Shown in pieces: positions 56,694 to 64,000 of a stretch of 64,000 nt of DNA (its first letter is position 1; each line of letters opens with the position of its first letter). Source of the stretch: UBA1535 sp964371035 (GTDB taxonomy: Bacteria; Bacillota; Clostridia; Tissierellales; Sedimentibacteraceae). Where the stretch lies: positions 31,528 to 95,527 of the forward strand of contig CAYJLG010000005.1 in NCBI GenBank assembly GCA_964371035.1, read 5' to 3'. A program made the translations under genes and the position numbers. Under the pieces are notes generated by a model. The model had not been told where the DNA came from. It did no database searches and was given only the letters and a program-made list of their open reading frames with translations.

Positions 56694-57701
56694 TTATCTT
56701 TTATATTCTAAATAATCATCAATAGTTAGTGGATCTATATAAATTCCATTAACGTGTATTTCATAATGCAGATGTGGCCCTGAGCTTATTCCTGTACTGC
56801 CCATAAGTCCAATAATATCACCTTGTGATACTTCATCACCTACTCCTACAAACATTTCAGAAAGATGTGCATATTTTGAATGAAATCCGTTATTATGCTC
56901 AATATATATATAATATCCGTAACTTGCATGATACTCAGCCTCTACTACTACACCATTTCCAGATGCCCACACGTTAGTTCCCATCGCACTGGCTATGTCT
57001 ACCCCTCTATGAAAATCACCCCATCTAGGTCCAAACAAAGAAGTATAAGTGCCTATAGTAGGTACTAAAATTGGTGCATCTTCAAGATATTGTTTTCTTT
57101 TTTCAGCTTCTGCCTGCAACAGCTCTACTTCCTCTTTAGTATCTTCAAGCAAACTATTTACTTCTTGAAAATTAGTCTGTTCCGTCTGAGCAGTATTCAA
57201 TTCATTAGCAGTATCAAACTCTCTTGGCATAAAATTACTTCTAGAAGCCGATGCAAACATCATATTTTCATAAGATACTTCACCTGTATCTTCAGTTTCA
57301 ACTTCTTCCTCCTCAGGCAAACCTACTACTTCTTTGATATCATCAATAGTATCAATCAAGTTTTCTATTTCATTTTTAGCCTCAGAAGCCTCAGTAGTTT
57401 TTTCATCTAAATTTTCTGCCAACAATTCGTTGTCAATATTCAAATTTTCATTTTGCGATTTAACTATGTTAAGCTCTGATTCTGTGTTTGCAAGTTTCTC
57501 TTCTAATTCTTTGTTAGTTTTGAACGTAAAAAAACTAAATAGAGATACAGCCACAAAGATGATTAGAGCGCTCCACGCACCGCCAAACACTAGATTTTTT
57601 GATAACGATACATTTATCGGTTTATCTGAAGTTTGAAAGATGATAAAGTGAAGTTTTTTGTCTAACTTTCTCTTCTTAGTTTTCTTTGATTTATTAAACA
57701 T
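56694..57701 (-). CDS. Membrane-anchored M23 (LytM) peptidase
   Basis: 335 residues. A short basic cytoplasmic start, one membrane helix (about 28-50), a coiled coil (about 60-125 and 165-205) and a LytM domain (about 220-325). That domain has HRGVDIASAMG, where His and Asp ligate zinc, and GPHLHYEIH, the HxH motif. It cuts peptidoglycan cross-bridges or activates another hydrolase; with both zinc motifs present, activity is likely. Paired with the bactofilin. Confidence 0.93.
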   Translation of the reverse strand: MFNKSKKTKKRKLDKKLHFIIFQTSDKPINVSLSKNLVFGGAWSALIIFVAVSLFSFFTFKTNKELEEKLANTESELNIVKSQNENLNIDNELLAENLDEKTTEASEAKNEIENLIDTIDDIKEVVGLPEEEEVETEDTGEVSYENMMFASASRSNFMPREFDTANELNTAQTEQTNFQEVNSLLEDTKEEVELLQAEAEKRKQYLEDAPILVPTIGTYTSLFGPRWGDFHRGVDIASAMGTNVWASGNGVVVEAEYHASYGYYIYIEHNNGFHSKYAHLSEMFVGVGDEVSQGDIIGLMGSTGISSGPHLHYEIHVNGIYIDPLTIDDYLEYKR

Positions 57702-57775
57702 AAATAACCCTCAATTTTCATTATATTTATTTATTATAAGTCAATTTACGTAAAATTACAAGAAATAAATATACT

Positions 57776-57804
57776 TGTATAATTCTCCAAAAAAACATTG
57801 ACAA
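57776..57804 (-). promoter_or_regulatory. Promoter of the M23-bactofilin pair
   Basis: On the minus strand TTGTCA (57799-57804), 17 bp, TATACA (57776-57781). Leader about 65 nt to ATG 57701. Elsewhere the 228-bp gap has nothing recognised. Confidence 0.6.
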
Positions 57805-57929
57805 AAAAACACTGTTAATTTAACGAAATATTTAATATTGATAATATTCATTACATTTTTTTAACAATTAAAAATAATTCTAAAACTTTCATCACTATCC
57901 ACAACCCAAAAGGAAAAAATAATATTAAA

Positions 57930-58442
57930 TTATCTCTTTAGTTTAGGTTTAATAGTACTTTGATAATAATTTATAAAAATAGTAAATGCATAATCATAGA
58001 CAAAAAAAACTACAATTCCACTCAACGGCATCCACCAAAACAGCTCTATTGTCATCAATGTTCTTAGTAAAAAATATAAAGTAATTGCAGATACACCTGC
58101 AAAAACTAATTTTAGAACAATATTAATGATGTTTTTAGATTTCATGGAATAAGTCTTGTCTTCGATTATATATTTCACAACAGAATACAAGCCAAAAAAC
58201 GCTATATATAAAGGTATTTCAAGTTTATTTGGCACTAAAAAAAATCCTAACACAGAAGATGCAACATAAAACAAAGCACCACTTTTTAGTCCAAATTCAA
58301 TTATTACTATTGCTATCATCATAGATGCAATAGCAAACATAGAGATAGTAGCAGTAGGTATAATAGCCGTACCGATTAAAGCAATTTGATTAAGTGCGAG
58401 AAGTACACCTAAATACGCAACTTTTTTACCTTTTAGCAGCAT
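57930..58442 (-). CDS. Integral membrane protein, unknown
   Basis: 170 residues from ATG 58442, the best ribosome-site fit (GGGAGGAG 10 nt upstream, inside the DnaJ gene). About five membrane helices and no catalytic motif; the layout vaguely suggests an ECF-type S component, but this is only an impression. Overlaps the DnaJ gene by 10 bp, making co-translation likely. Confidence 0.6.
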   Translation of the reverse strand: MLLKGKKVAYLGVLLALNQIALIGTAIIPTATISMFAIASMMIAIVIIEFGLKSGALFYVASSVLGFFLVPNKLEIPLYIAFFGLYSVVKYIIEDKTYSMKSKNIINIVLKLVFAGVSAITLYFLLRTLMTIELFWWMPLSGIVVFFVYDYAFTIFINYYQSTIKPKLKR

Positions 58443-59044
58443 GCTATCAAATCTCCTCCCAAACATTCGCAAAGACAATCAGCACATATTAGCTGTGTAC
58501 AGCAATCCACATCAGATCTACCACCGCGTGAATAACTCTGTCCTCTAGTTTGGTAACCTCTTTGAGTCCTACTAATTTGATTTAAAAAATTTGCGTATTC
58601 TTGATTACTAGGTTCCATTCTATTAGCATTTCTAGCAAATTGTAGGCCTTGTACAACAGATCCTAAATTCACATAACAAACGCCCATCAAATAGTTCCAC
58701 TCAGCATTTCTTACTTTAATATTGTCTAACATTCTAATAGCAGTAGAAAAATCAGCTCGTTGAATATATTGTCTTACAGTTTGAAACTCTCTAGAAGAAC
58801 TAGCACTCGAGTATCCACCTGAGCTTGCTCCCGAATATCCACCATAAGTATTTTGAGATGAATCATTCATCAATTGATCATATGCATTTTGTACTTCTAC
58901 AAACTTTTCTTGAGCCAAATCCTTCAAATCATTATTTTCATGCATGTCAGGATGATATTTTTTTGCTAATTTCCTGTATGCCGCCTTTATCTCGTCTTTA
59001 GACGCTCCTTTTTCTATGCCTAATACTTCATATGGATCTTTCAT
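58433..59044 (-). CDS. DnaJ-domain protein with cysteine-rich tail
   Basis: 203 residues. J domain (1-65) with the HPD motif (YHPDMHE), a Gly/Ser-rich linker (about 67-85), two helical repeats (about 90-155), and a C-terminal tail ending CCTQLICADC, CECLGGD and CC, eight Cys in 25 residues. The tail suggests metal or Fe-S binding. It starts in the stop of the DUF5685 gene (ATGA). A J protein without DnaJ's zinc domain recruits Hsp70 to a specific client. Confidence 0.88.
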   Translation of the reverse strand: MKDPYEVLGIEKGASKDEIKAAYRKLAKKYHPDMHENNDLKDLAQEKFVEVQNAYDQLMNDSSQNTYGGYSGASSGGYSSASSSREFQTVRQYIQRADFSTAIRMLDNIKVRNAEWNYLMGVCYVNLGSVVQGLQFARNANRMEPSNQEYANFLNQISRTQRGYQTRGQSYSRGGRSDVDCCTQLICADCLCECLGGDLIACC

Positions 59045-59868
59045 TTTTTCTCCTTGTCTAGTTCGTTTTTTCTATACTTACTCATAATACCTGAAAGCAC
59101 TATATTATCAATTATTCCTTTATCTCTTACTAATGGCAACTTGTCTATTTCGACATCTAAAAATGATAAATTTAGAGTCAATGCTTCCTTTGCAAATTCA
59201 TCTATATTTCCTATATCTTTCATATAAAAAAACGGATTGTACGATTTTTTTTCTTTGTCTTTATCCATGTCTAGCCATGCATCTAATATATAGATGTACT
59301 TGCCTAAAAAAAGACCTATCCTTCGCAATATACTTTCCCATCTATCTTTTTTATATATTAACAACTCGCCCATTAATTCGCCAAATTCATTGGATATAGC
59401 ATCGATATCAGATGTTTTTTCCAATTCAAGTTTTTTCATGTTTTCAAGCTTTGATTTAATAAAAACTTCCTTATCTTTATATTTCAATAAAGTTTTTTTC
59501 ACGCTACTATTAATCAACTTAGAAAAAGCTAATGACTTTATGCTTTTTTCATCTTCCCAGTCATCTATACAATTATAATATGCCAATATGATATTCATTG
59601 CCGCAGCATACTCAGTAATCTCGTTTTCAACGATAATCTGTTTTTTGATAGGGTGAGTCATACACCTTGATTTATACGCTATATCTTCCGGTTCATAAAG
59701 AGAACTCAAAACCAATATCAAAAAAGTCATGTCATAATTCAAAGTCAATCTACTTAACTCAGAGTAATTCTTTTTCAAACTCATACAGAGTCCGCAATAA
59801 TAACCCTTGTATTTATAATATTCTCTAAACTTAAGCTCCGCCTTATCTATATTCACATATCCAAACAT
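59041..59868 (-). CDS. DUF5685-family protein
   Basis: 275 residues, mostly helical. Early motif YKGYYCGLCMSLKKNY with a CxxC pair, and DWEDEK and LDAWLDMDKDK acidic helices further on, in the style of prenyltransferase-like helical bundles; family DUF5685 has no known activity. First gene of the three-gene unit with DnaJ and the membrane protein. Its ribosome site is weak (AAGGA, 13 nt). Confidence 0.82.
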   Translation of the reverse strand: MFGYVNIDKAELKFREYYKYKGYYCGLCMSLKKNYSELSRLTLNYDMTFLILVLSSLYEPEDIAYKSRCMTHPIKKQIIVENEITEYAAAMNIILAYYNCIDDWEDEKSIKSLAFSKLINSSVKKTLLKYKDKEVFIKSKLENMKKLELEKTSDIDAISNEFGELMGELLIYKKDRWESILRRIGLFLGKYIYILDAWLDMDKDKEKKSYNPFFYMKDIGNIDEFAKEALTLNLSFLDVEIDKLPLVRDKGIIDNIVLSGIMSKYRKNELDKEKK

Positions 59869-59936
59869 AATCTTTGTTTGTTCCTTTTCAAAGTTTTACC
59901 TTATTTTATACAATCAATCTTAATTCTATCTTTAAT

Positions 59937-59965
59937 ATTATATGATAAAACTAAGCTTTATGCAA
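59937..59965 (-). promoter_or_regulatory. Promoter of the DUF5685-DnaJ unit
   Basis: On the minus strand TTGCAT (59960-59965), 17 bp, TATAAT (59937-59942). Leader about 60 nt. Confidence 0.8.
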
Positions 59966-59982
59966 GCAATATAAATCGCTAC

Positions 59983-60055
59983 AAAAAAAGCACGGAAAGA
60001 GTGCGACCCCCAACCGTTAGTTTTAATCCTAACGGTTGAGGGTCTACACTCATCG
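59983..60055 (-). terminator. Composite terminator repeat, copy 1
   Basis: 73 bp repeated at 63928-64000 with one difference. On the minus strand, GACCCTCAACCGTTAG pairs with CTAACGGTTGGGGGTC (one G-U), followed by GCAC, 7 nt, GTGC and seven Ts. GAGTG before the first stem can also pair with CACTC, which competes with the GCAC/GTGC hairpin. The U-G wobble favours the minus strand as the functional one. It ends the 60084 gene. Confidence 0.8.
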
Positions 60056-60083
60056 TAATTTTTTATTAATAATCATCTAGTGA

Positions 60084-63000
60084 TTATGCATTTGTAGTTT
60101 CTTCGTTTTCTTCTTTCTTTCTTCCTAACACAAGCATTTGTAACATTTGTGTAACTACGATTAAAGCAAACCATAAACTATATCTATCAAATATTGCCAT
60201 AGGAGCTGTAAAATCTTGAGTTAATATTAATAATACTATACTAACTACTGCTAACAATCCGCCTATGATAATTCCGTACTTCTTGTTCTTTTGTCTATTT
60301 TCTTGTTTTTCTGTGTCGTTTGCTTGTTCTTCATCTTCTTCGTCTTTTTTCTTTCTTTTCATCATGTATATTAATACTGATAATGTAGTAAGAATTGTTG
60401 AGATTAAGTCAAACAAGCTCCATGCGCTTGTATTATCATCTAATTCTATAGTTCCTAGAGGTGTTGCCTCATCGTCTATTGTGTGGCTTCTCACTAGCGT
60501 TTTGCCTTCTTCAATTTTAAACACTTCTGTATATTGAGCTACTATATCCATGTCATCTGTTACTATTGCGAAATCTTCAGACCAACTTGTAAAGCCATAA
60601 CCCTCTCTAGCCGGATCTACTGGTGCTTCTGCTCCTGTTCCTGCTACTATTTTTTGTTCTGACAATACACCTCCATCATAATCCAAGAATCTAACGGTGA
60701 AAGTTCCTTCTTCATCTTCTTCTGGAATTACTAATCCTGGTGCTAATGGCACATCATCATCTTCAATTATCACTCCTGTTGTAATTTTAGATGTAGTTTC
60801 AAGTGTCGTTCCAGGTGCAACTCCTTGTGCAGCTCCTTGTGTAGTTTCAGGTGCAGTTTCTTGTGCAGTTCCAGGTGCAGCTCCTTGTGTAGTTCCTTGT
60901 GTAGTTTCCGCTACATATACTGCTGTTACAGTTAAAGAGCCTTGTATATTTGTATAATCTGTATTCCATCCTGTAAAAATAAATCCAGCTATGCCTGTGT
61001 TTGTAGGTGCTGTTGCATCTTGTCCTTCAAACACTGTATCAGTTCCTAATACTGTTCCATCTGGAGTCATAAATGTCACTGTATAAGATCTTGTAGTCGG
61101 ATTAAGTGGCGTTTGATTTGGAGTGATTACTACAGTTGGATTATAATTTGCAACTATAGTTAAGTCACTTTGCACATTAGATACTTCACCTACATTTGCA
61201 CTCCATCCACTAAATGTATATCCATCTATTGTTGGAGGCGTCGGCACATGTACACTATCTCCTGCTTCTACCGAGTTATATCTTGCTATTGTAATTTCTT
61301 CGCCTGTTACATTGCGCATAAATTTCACTGTATACGTTTCAGGATCTGGATCTGAATTTTCAGAACCCGGATTTGAAGCTCCAGTTTGAGTTCTTGCAAA
61401 GTTTGCAACGAATTGCAAATCACCAGTGATTACTGTTGTACCTAATGGTATAACTGGTGTCCATGTTACTGTGCCTGAAAATCCTAATAATGCTGTTGCA
61501 TCCGGAACCACAATTTCTGCTTCATCCCATGTTGTACCGTCTGCTATGTTTGTAAATATAGTTGTGCTATCGTCTGCAAATTGTGCTCCTGTTCCTGGTA
61601 AGAATGTGATTGTAATATATTCATCATCTACATTATTATCTTCGACAATGTAGAATTTTGCTGTAAATGTTGTCGCTGTTCTTATTTCGTGCGATTTAAC
61701 CACTTCATCATTACCTATTAATACGTCTCCTACATACCATCCTTTAAATTTATAGCCTGTGTTTGGTTTAACTGTTGGTACTGATGTTACTGATCCATCT
61801 ATTTTTACTTCTTCTACTGTGGTTCCATCCAATGTTCCATTTACATCAGCTAAGAATTTTACTGTTACTGTTTCAGGATCCACAGGTGGATATTGCATAT
61901 ATTGTGCTGTGTATGTTGCAGATTTTGTACCTACAGGAATTATTGTTGTTGTATTGGTTGTGTATCCTACGTTATTTGCATCATACCATCCTGTTAAATT
62001 ATAACCATTATCAATGTTTAATTTAGGTACTATCGGGTATCTGTCGTATCCCGGCAACAAATTTTTATGTGTTATTTGGCGAGCGCCGTTTGCAAAACTT
62101 CCGTTTGTTCCTGGTAAGAATGTGATTGTGATGTGTTCTGCTTCATCGTCTATGTTGTTGTCATTCTTGTCAAGATAGAATTTCGCTGTGAATGTTGATG
62201 TTGTTTTTATTTCATGTGCTATAACCGCTTCATCATCACCTATTAATACGTCTCCTAAATACCATCCTTTAAATTTGTAATCTGTATTTGGTGTAGCTGT
62301 TGGTACCGATGTCAAACTTTGGCCTGTTTCAACTTCCTCTGTAGCGTCGCCTATTAATATTCCATTTGCACCCGCTACAAATTTTATTTCTACCGTTTCA
62401 GGGAAAGAATCTGTGTCTAATCGCCAATTTGCATAAAACACTTTATTTCCTGTTGTAGCAGTTGGTATTTCCATGATATACATAGTGTCATTATCATCGT
62501 TTGTTCTTGTCCATCCTAAAAATGTGTAATCCTTTTTTGACAATGTAGGAAGTGTTATATCGTTACTACTTGCAATGTATAAATTTGGTTCCAAGTCAGT
62601 ATATTTTGTTCTATCTTCATCATAATATGTTATTGAATATTCGCTATCTTTCATGACTGCATAGAAGACATAATTTTTATCTAAAACGTCAAGCCCATAG
62701 CTGTCAAAATCTTCTCTAATCGAAGTTTCTCCAATATCCCAAGCCCAATGTGAAAACTCTTTTCCGATCGCAGCATTGCTATTAATTTCTTTTGCAAATT
62801 GATCTGCTTCATTATTAAAGTTTGTAATATTTGAATTTTCTTTCGTAGTTATTGGATTCTCTTGTCCATTTATGCTAATCCTTTGCCCATTAGCATCTTG
62901 GAATTCTATTGTTATATCGCTTAATTCATTTACTTCAAAAGCTACATCATTCCACTTTTGTATCCCCCATTTATTAAAAACTCCATTTCCATTTGATACA

Positions 63001-63137
63001 GTAGCTGAAGTTGCAATCTTTTCCGGCATTTCTGCAAACGTTAACATGGTTGGTAGATTTAATAATATTAAACAAATTACTAAAACCCACGCAATAAATT
63101 TCTTTGAAAACAATTTTAAACTTTTTAACTTTCCCAT
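60084..63137 (-). CDS. Large surface protein with InlB-type B repeats
   Basis: 1017 residues. Signal peptide (about 14-36, cut near TFAEM). Then several InlB/Flg_new-type B repeats with the KFKGWYxGDVLIG, ITITFLPGT and AKFY motifs, two of them a block duplication (see repeats). A Thr/Gln/Ala-rich hinge (about 740-790) and a last B repeat follow. The end has a membrane-helix region (TSAWSLFDLISTILTTLSVLIYM), a charged KKKDEEDEE stretch, and two more helices to the C-terminus. The terminal helix set, preceded by IDDEATPLG, is a common anchor on Firmicute B-repeat proteins. No LPxTG. Adhesion is inferred. Confidence 0.88.
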   Translation of the reverse strand: MGKLKSLKLFSKKFIAWVLVICLILLNLPTMLTFAEMPEKIATSATVSNGNGVFNKWGIQKWNDVAFEVNELSDITIEFQDANGQRISINGQENPITTKENSNITNFNNEADQFAKEINSNAAIGKEFSHWAWDIGETSIREDFDSYGLDVLDKNYVFYAVMKDSEYSITYYDEDRTKYTDLEPNLYIASSNDITLPTLSKKDYTFLGWTRTNDDNDTMYIMEIPTATTGNKVFYANWRLDTDSFPETVEIKFVAGANGILIGDATEEVETGQSLTSVPTATPNTDYKFKGWYLGDVLIGDDEAVIAHEIKTTSTFTAKFYLDKNDNNIDDEAEHITITFLPGTNGSFANGARQITHKNLLPGYDRYPIVPKLNIDNGYNLTGWYDANNVGYTTNTTTIIPVGTKSATYTAQYMQYPPVDPETVTVKFLADVNGTLDGTTVEEVKIDGSVTSVPTVKPNTGYKFKGWYVGDVLIGNDEVVKSHEIRTATTFTAKFYIVEDNNVDDEYITITFLPGTGAQFADDSTTIFTNIADGTTWDEAEIVVPDATALLGFSGTVTWTPVIPLGTTVITGDLQFVANFARTQTGASNPGSENSDPDPETYTVKFMRNVTGEEITIARYNSVEAGDSVHVPTPPTIDGYTFSGWSANVGEVSNVQSDLTIVANYNPTVVITPNQTPLNPTTRSYTVTFMTPDGTVLGTDTVFEGQDATAPTNTGIAGFIFTGWNTDYTNIQGSLTVTAVYVAETTQGTTQGAAPGTAQETAPETTQGAAQGVAPGTTLETTSKITTGVIIEDDDVPLAPGLVIPEEDEEGTFTVRFLDYDGGVLSEQKIVAGTGAEAPVDPAREGYGFTSWSEDFAIVTDDMDIVAQYTEVFKIEEGKTLVRSHTIDDEATPLGTIELDDNTSAWSLFDLISTILTTLSVLIYMMKRKKKDEEDEEQANDTEKQENRQKNKKYGIIIGGLLAVVSIVLLILTQDFTAPMAIFDRYSLWFALIVVTQMLQMLVLGRKKEENEETTNA
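60791..60909 (-). repeat. Low-complexity Thr/Gln/Ala/Pro hinge repeat in the surface gene
   Basis: Irregular tandem units of about 15-18 nt coding for TQGAAPG, AQETAPE-like steps. It separates the B-repeat block from the last repeat and may vary in copy number between strains. Confidence 0.7.
61591..61877 (-). repeat. Duplicated B-repeat block, copy A
   Basis: Pairs with 62107-62402. The two segments code for KFKGWYxGDVLIG ... AKFY ... ITITFLPGTxG and share long runs of identical bases, so they are a relatively recent in-gene duplication. Confidence 0.75.
62107..62402 (-). repeat. Duplicated B-repeat block, copy B
   Basis: Partner of copy A (61591-61877), about 520 bp away and in the same orientation. 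Copy B has LDKNDNNIDDE where A has VEDNNVDDE. Confidence 0.75.
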
Positions 63138-63316
63138 AAAATTCCCTCCTTTTTTTACTCGTTTAAGAGATTTAGATAGTTTTAGATCAGTTAAACAGTT
63201 AACATATCACAACATTCCAGCATATGCAACCACCATTCACAAAACAACATGTATCTTACTAAATTCACGCAATTTAAGAAATAAATGGAAAATAATCAAT
63301 AAGTTATATTAAGTAA

Positions 63317-63345
63317 ATTATAACATTAATTTTTCTATTTTTCAA
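63317..63345 (-). promoter_or_regulatory. Promoter of the surface protein gene
   Basis: On the minus strand TTGAAA (63340-63345), 17 bp, TATAAT (63317-63322). It leaves a long leader of about 170 nt that ends in AGGAGGGAAT before ATG 63137. The broken tnpA ends only 28 bp upstream of the -35. Confidence 0.8.
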
Positions 63346-63372
63346 CTAAAGTTCATGCTATTTAAAAAATAT

Positions 63373-63714
63373 TTAATTTCTTTTCTGATAGACTATTCGT
63401 ATTGGGTTATTATTTATGTACACGCTTATTGCTACATCATTAAGCGTTTCTACATATACTGGATCTTCTGATAATTTTACTTCTGCAAATATTGTATTTT
63501 CATCTGTAATTTTATCTACCGTTGCTACTTCTTTTTTATCACAGGATTTGGTGATTTCTTTACAGATTTTTCTTTGCCAGTAAAAATATAGGCTATGATT
63601 TATATCGTTTTGCAAACACCAGCTTCGCACTGATTTCCCACTATTTTTACACTCTTCTATCAACTTGCTCCACTTCTATATATTCATTTTTGTTGTTAAT
63701 TCTGATACTCTCAT
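63373..63714 (-). pseudogene. tnpA: IS66-type tnpA, broken by an in-frame TAG
   Basis: A frame starting at ATG 63714 with GGGAG upstream reads MRVSELTTKMNI, stop (TAG at 63676-63678), KWSKLIEECKNSGKSVRSW, then LYFYWQRKI and so on to 63373. This is the IS66 TnpA pattern (helix-turn-helix with SVRSWC and YxYW), but one amber codon interrupts it. The C-terminus is also cut compared with typical TnpA. The TTG at 63663 would only start past the stop, and has no ribosome site. Confidence 0.82.
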
Positions 63715-63905
63715 TTTAGCTCCCTTATTTTTTTACCTAACTTTTTAAAGTTTTTTAATCACTTTAATTACTTGCACTTTGTTTTCTCTAAGTTTTTAAA
63801 CTTTTTAAAATCTTTTTATCATTTTAGTCTTGTTAGGTTTTTCTTTAGGAGTAGTTTATCAGTTTTCTTCGCGTGCGTGTAGGTACCAGACTATTTGACA
63901 CTTAC
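63373..63905 (-). mobile_element. IS66-family remnant (left end plus tnpA scar)
   Basis: The minus strand from 63905 begins GTAAGTGTCAAATAGT, like the left inverted repeat of IS66 elements, about 190 bp before tnpA. No tnpB, tnpC or right end is present; the region right of 63373 is the promoter of the surface gene. No target duplication could be seen. Confidence 0.65.
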
Positions 63906-63927
63906 AAACTATACTAGCGTTTATGAT

Positions 63928-64000
63928 AAAAAAAGCACGGAAAGGGTGCGACCCCCAACCGTTAGTTTTAATCCTAACGGTTGAGGGTCTACACTCATCG
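63928..64000 (-). terminator. Composite terminator repeat, copy 2 (to window edge)
   Basis: Same 73 bp as 59983-60055 except G at 63945 for A at 60000. On the minus strand this gives CACCC, which weakens pairing with GAGTG. It would end a minus-strand gene lying beyond base 64000. Between 63906 and 63927 nothing is seen. Confidence 0.75.

Noticed and set aside
60791..60909. Tandem units that could suggest a CRISPR array
   Set aside because: Units of 15-18 nt are irregular, have no unique spacers and are in frame within a protein.
60697..60957. A plus-strand frame of Val/Ser/Ala repeats in the surface gene
   Set aside because: Mirror of the Thr/Gln/Ala hinge on the coding strand; no ribosome site.
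63138..63316. A c-di-GMP riboswitch in the long leader of the surface gene
   Set aside because: No GEMM-type conserved sequence was seen in the leader.
63373..63663. A 96-residue intact TnpA
   Set aside because: It begins at TTG just past a TAG; the true frame starts at 63714.

Overview
Low-GC (visibly AT-rich) chromosomal DNA of an anaerobic, motile, Gram-positive type bacterium in the Clostridia. The signs are an S-layer-homology protein, CtsR/ClpC heat-shock control, a T-box leader on the leucine operon, FliY plus CheC/CheD chemotaxis, a lipoprotein-dependent ABC transporter and an ornithine-racemase-like enzyme. I would guess a Peptostreptococcaceae-like anaerobe, but nothing in the window fixes the genus.

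Layout. (1) 1-1560: the 5' part of cheA, leaving the window on the minus strand. (2) 1741-8216, plus strand: a divergent five-gene operon (FliK-like protein, FlhB C-terminal-domain protein, long FtsA-like ATPase, PilZ-like protein, secreted Ig-like/SLH protein) ending in a clear terminator. (3) 35184 down to 8553, minus strand: a 32-gene flagellar/chemotaxis operon, flgB flgC fliE fliF fliG fliH fliI fliJ fliK flgD (TIGR02530-like) flgE flbD motA motB fliM fliY cheY fliO fliP fliQ fliR flhB flhA sigD flgF flgG fapA cheC cheD parA comFB. Its head carries a perfect sigma-28 type promoter, and its product list includes sigma-28 itself. fliL, flhF and flhG are missing; a Soj-like ParA and a ComFB-domain protein sit at the distal end. 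(4) 35560-38934: ctsR-clpC with a CtsR box; the ClpC carries an N-terminal McsA/ClpE-like zinc finger, and no mcsA or mcsB is present. (5) 39106-40397: a membrane protein with a TrkA-C-like domain and a GNAT acetyltransferase. (6) 40543-47410: an ABC transporter of the simple-sugar/BMP type with two tandem, nearly identical DUF3798 lipoproteins, each with its own near-identical strong promoter. (7) 47521-48702: an ornithine/alanine racemase-family enzyme with its own promoter and terminator. (8) 48976-53994: T-box (Leu CUC specifier) then leuA-leuC-leuD-leuB and a terminator. (9) 54013-59868, minus: an EF-G paralogue, bactofilin plus M23 peptidase, and a membrane protein/DnaJ/DUF5685 trio. (10) 59983-64000: a 1017-residue surface protein with InlB-type B repeats, an IS66 remnant with a nonsense-broken tnpA, and two copies of a 73-bp terminator repeat, the second ending exactly at the window edge.

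How it fits together. Most of the window builds and steers the flagellum: export apparatus, rod, hook and motor come first in the operon, then sigma-28 and adaptation (CheC, CheD, CheY, FliY). The sigma-28 promoter at the operon head implies positive autoregulation. The divergent operon beside cheA carries pieces related to the export switch (FlhB C-domain, FliK-like) together with an actin-fold ATPase and an S-layer-anchored protein. It is the best candidate here for a poorly described envelope or flagellum-linked system. Dispersed elements (an approximately 226-bp structured repeat with a deleted second copy, a 54-bp palindrome, the paired terminators and the IS66 scar) mark sites of past rearrangement. 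I saw no rRNA, tRNA or CRISPR array.
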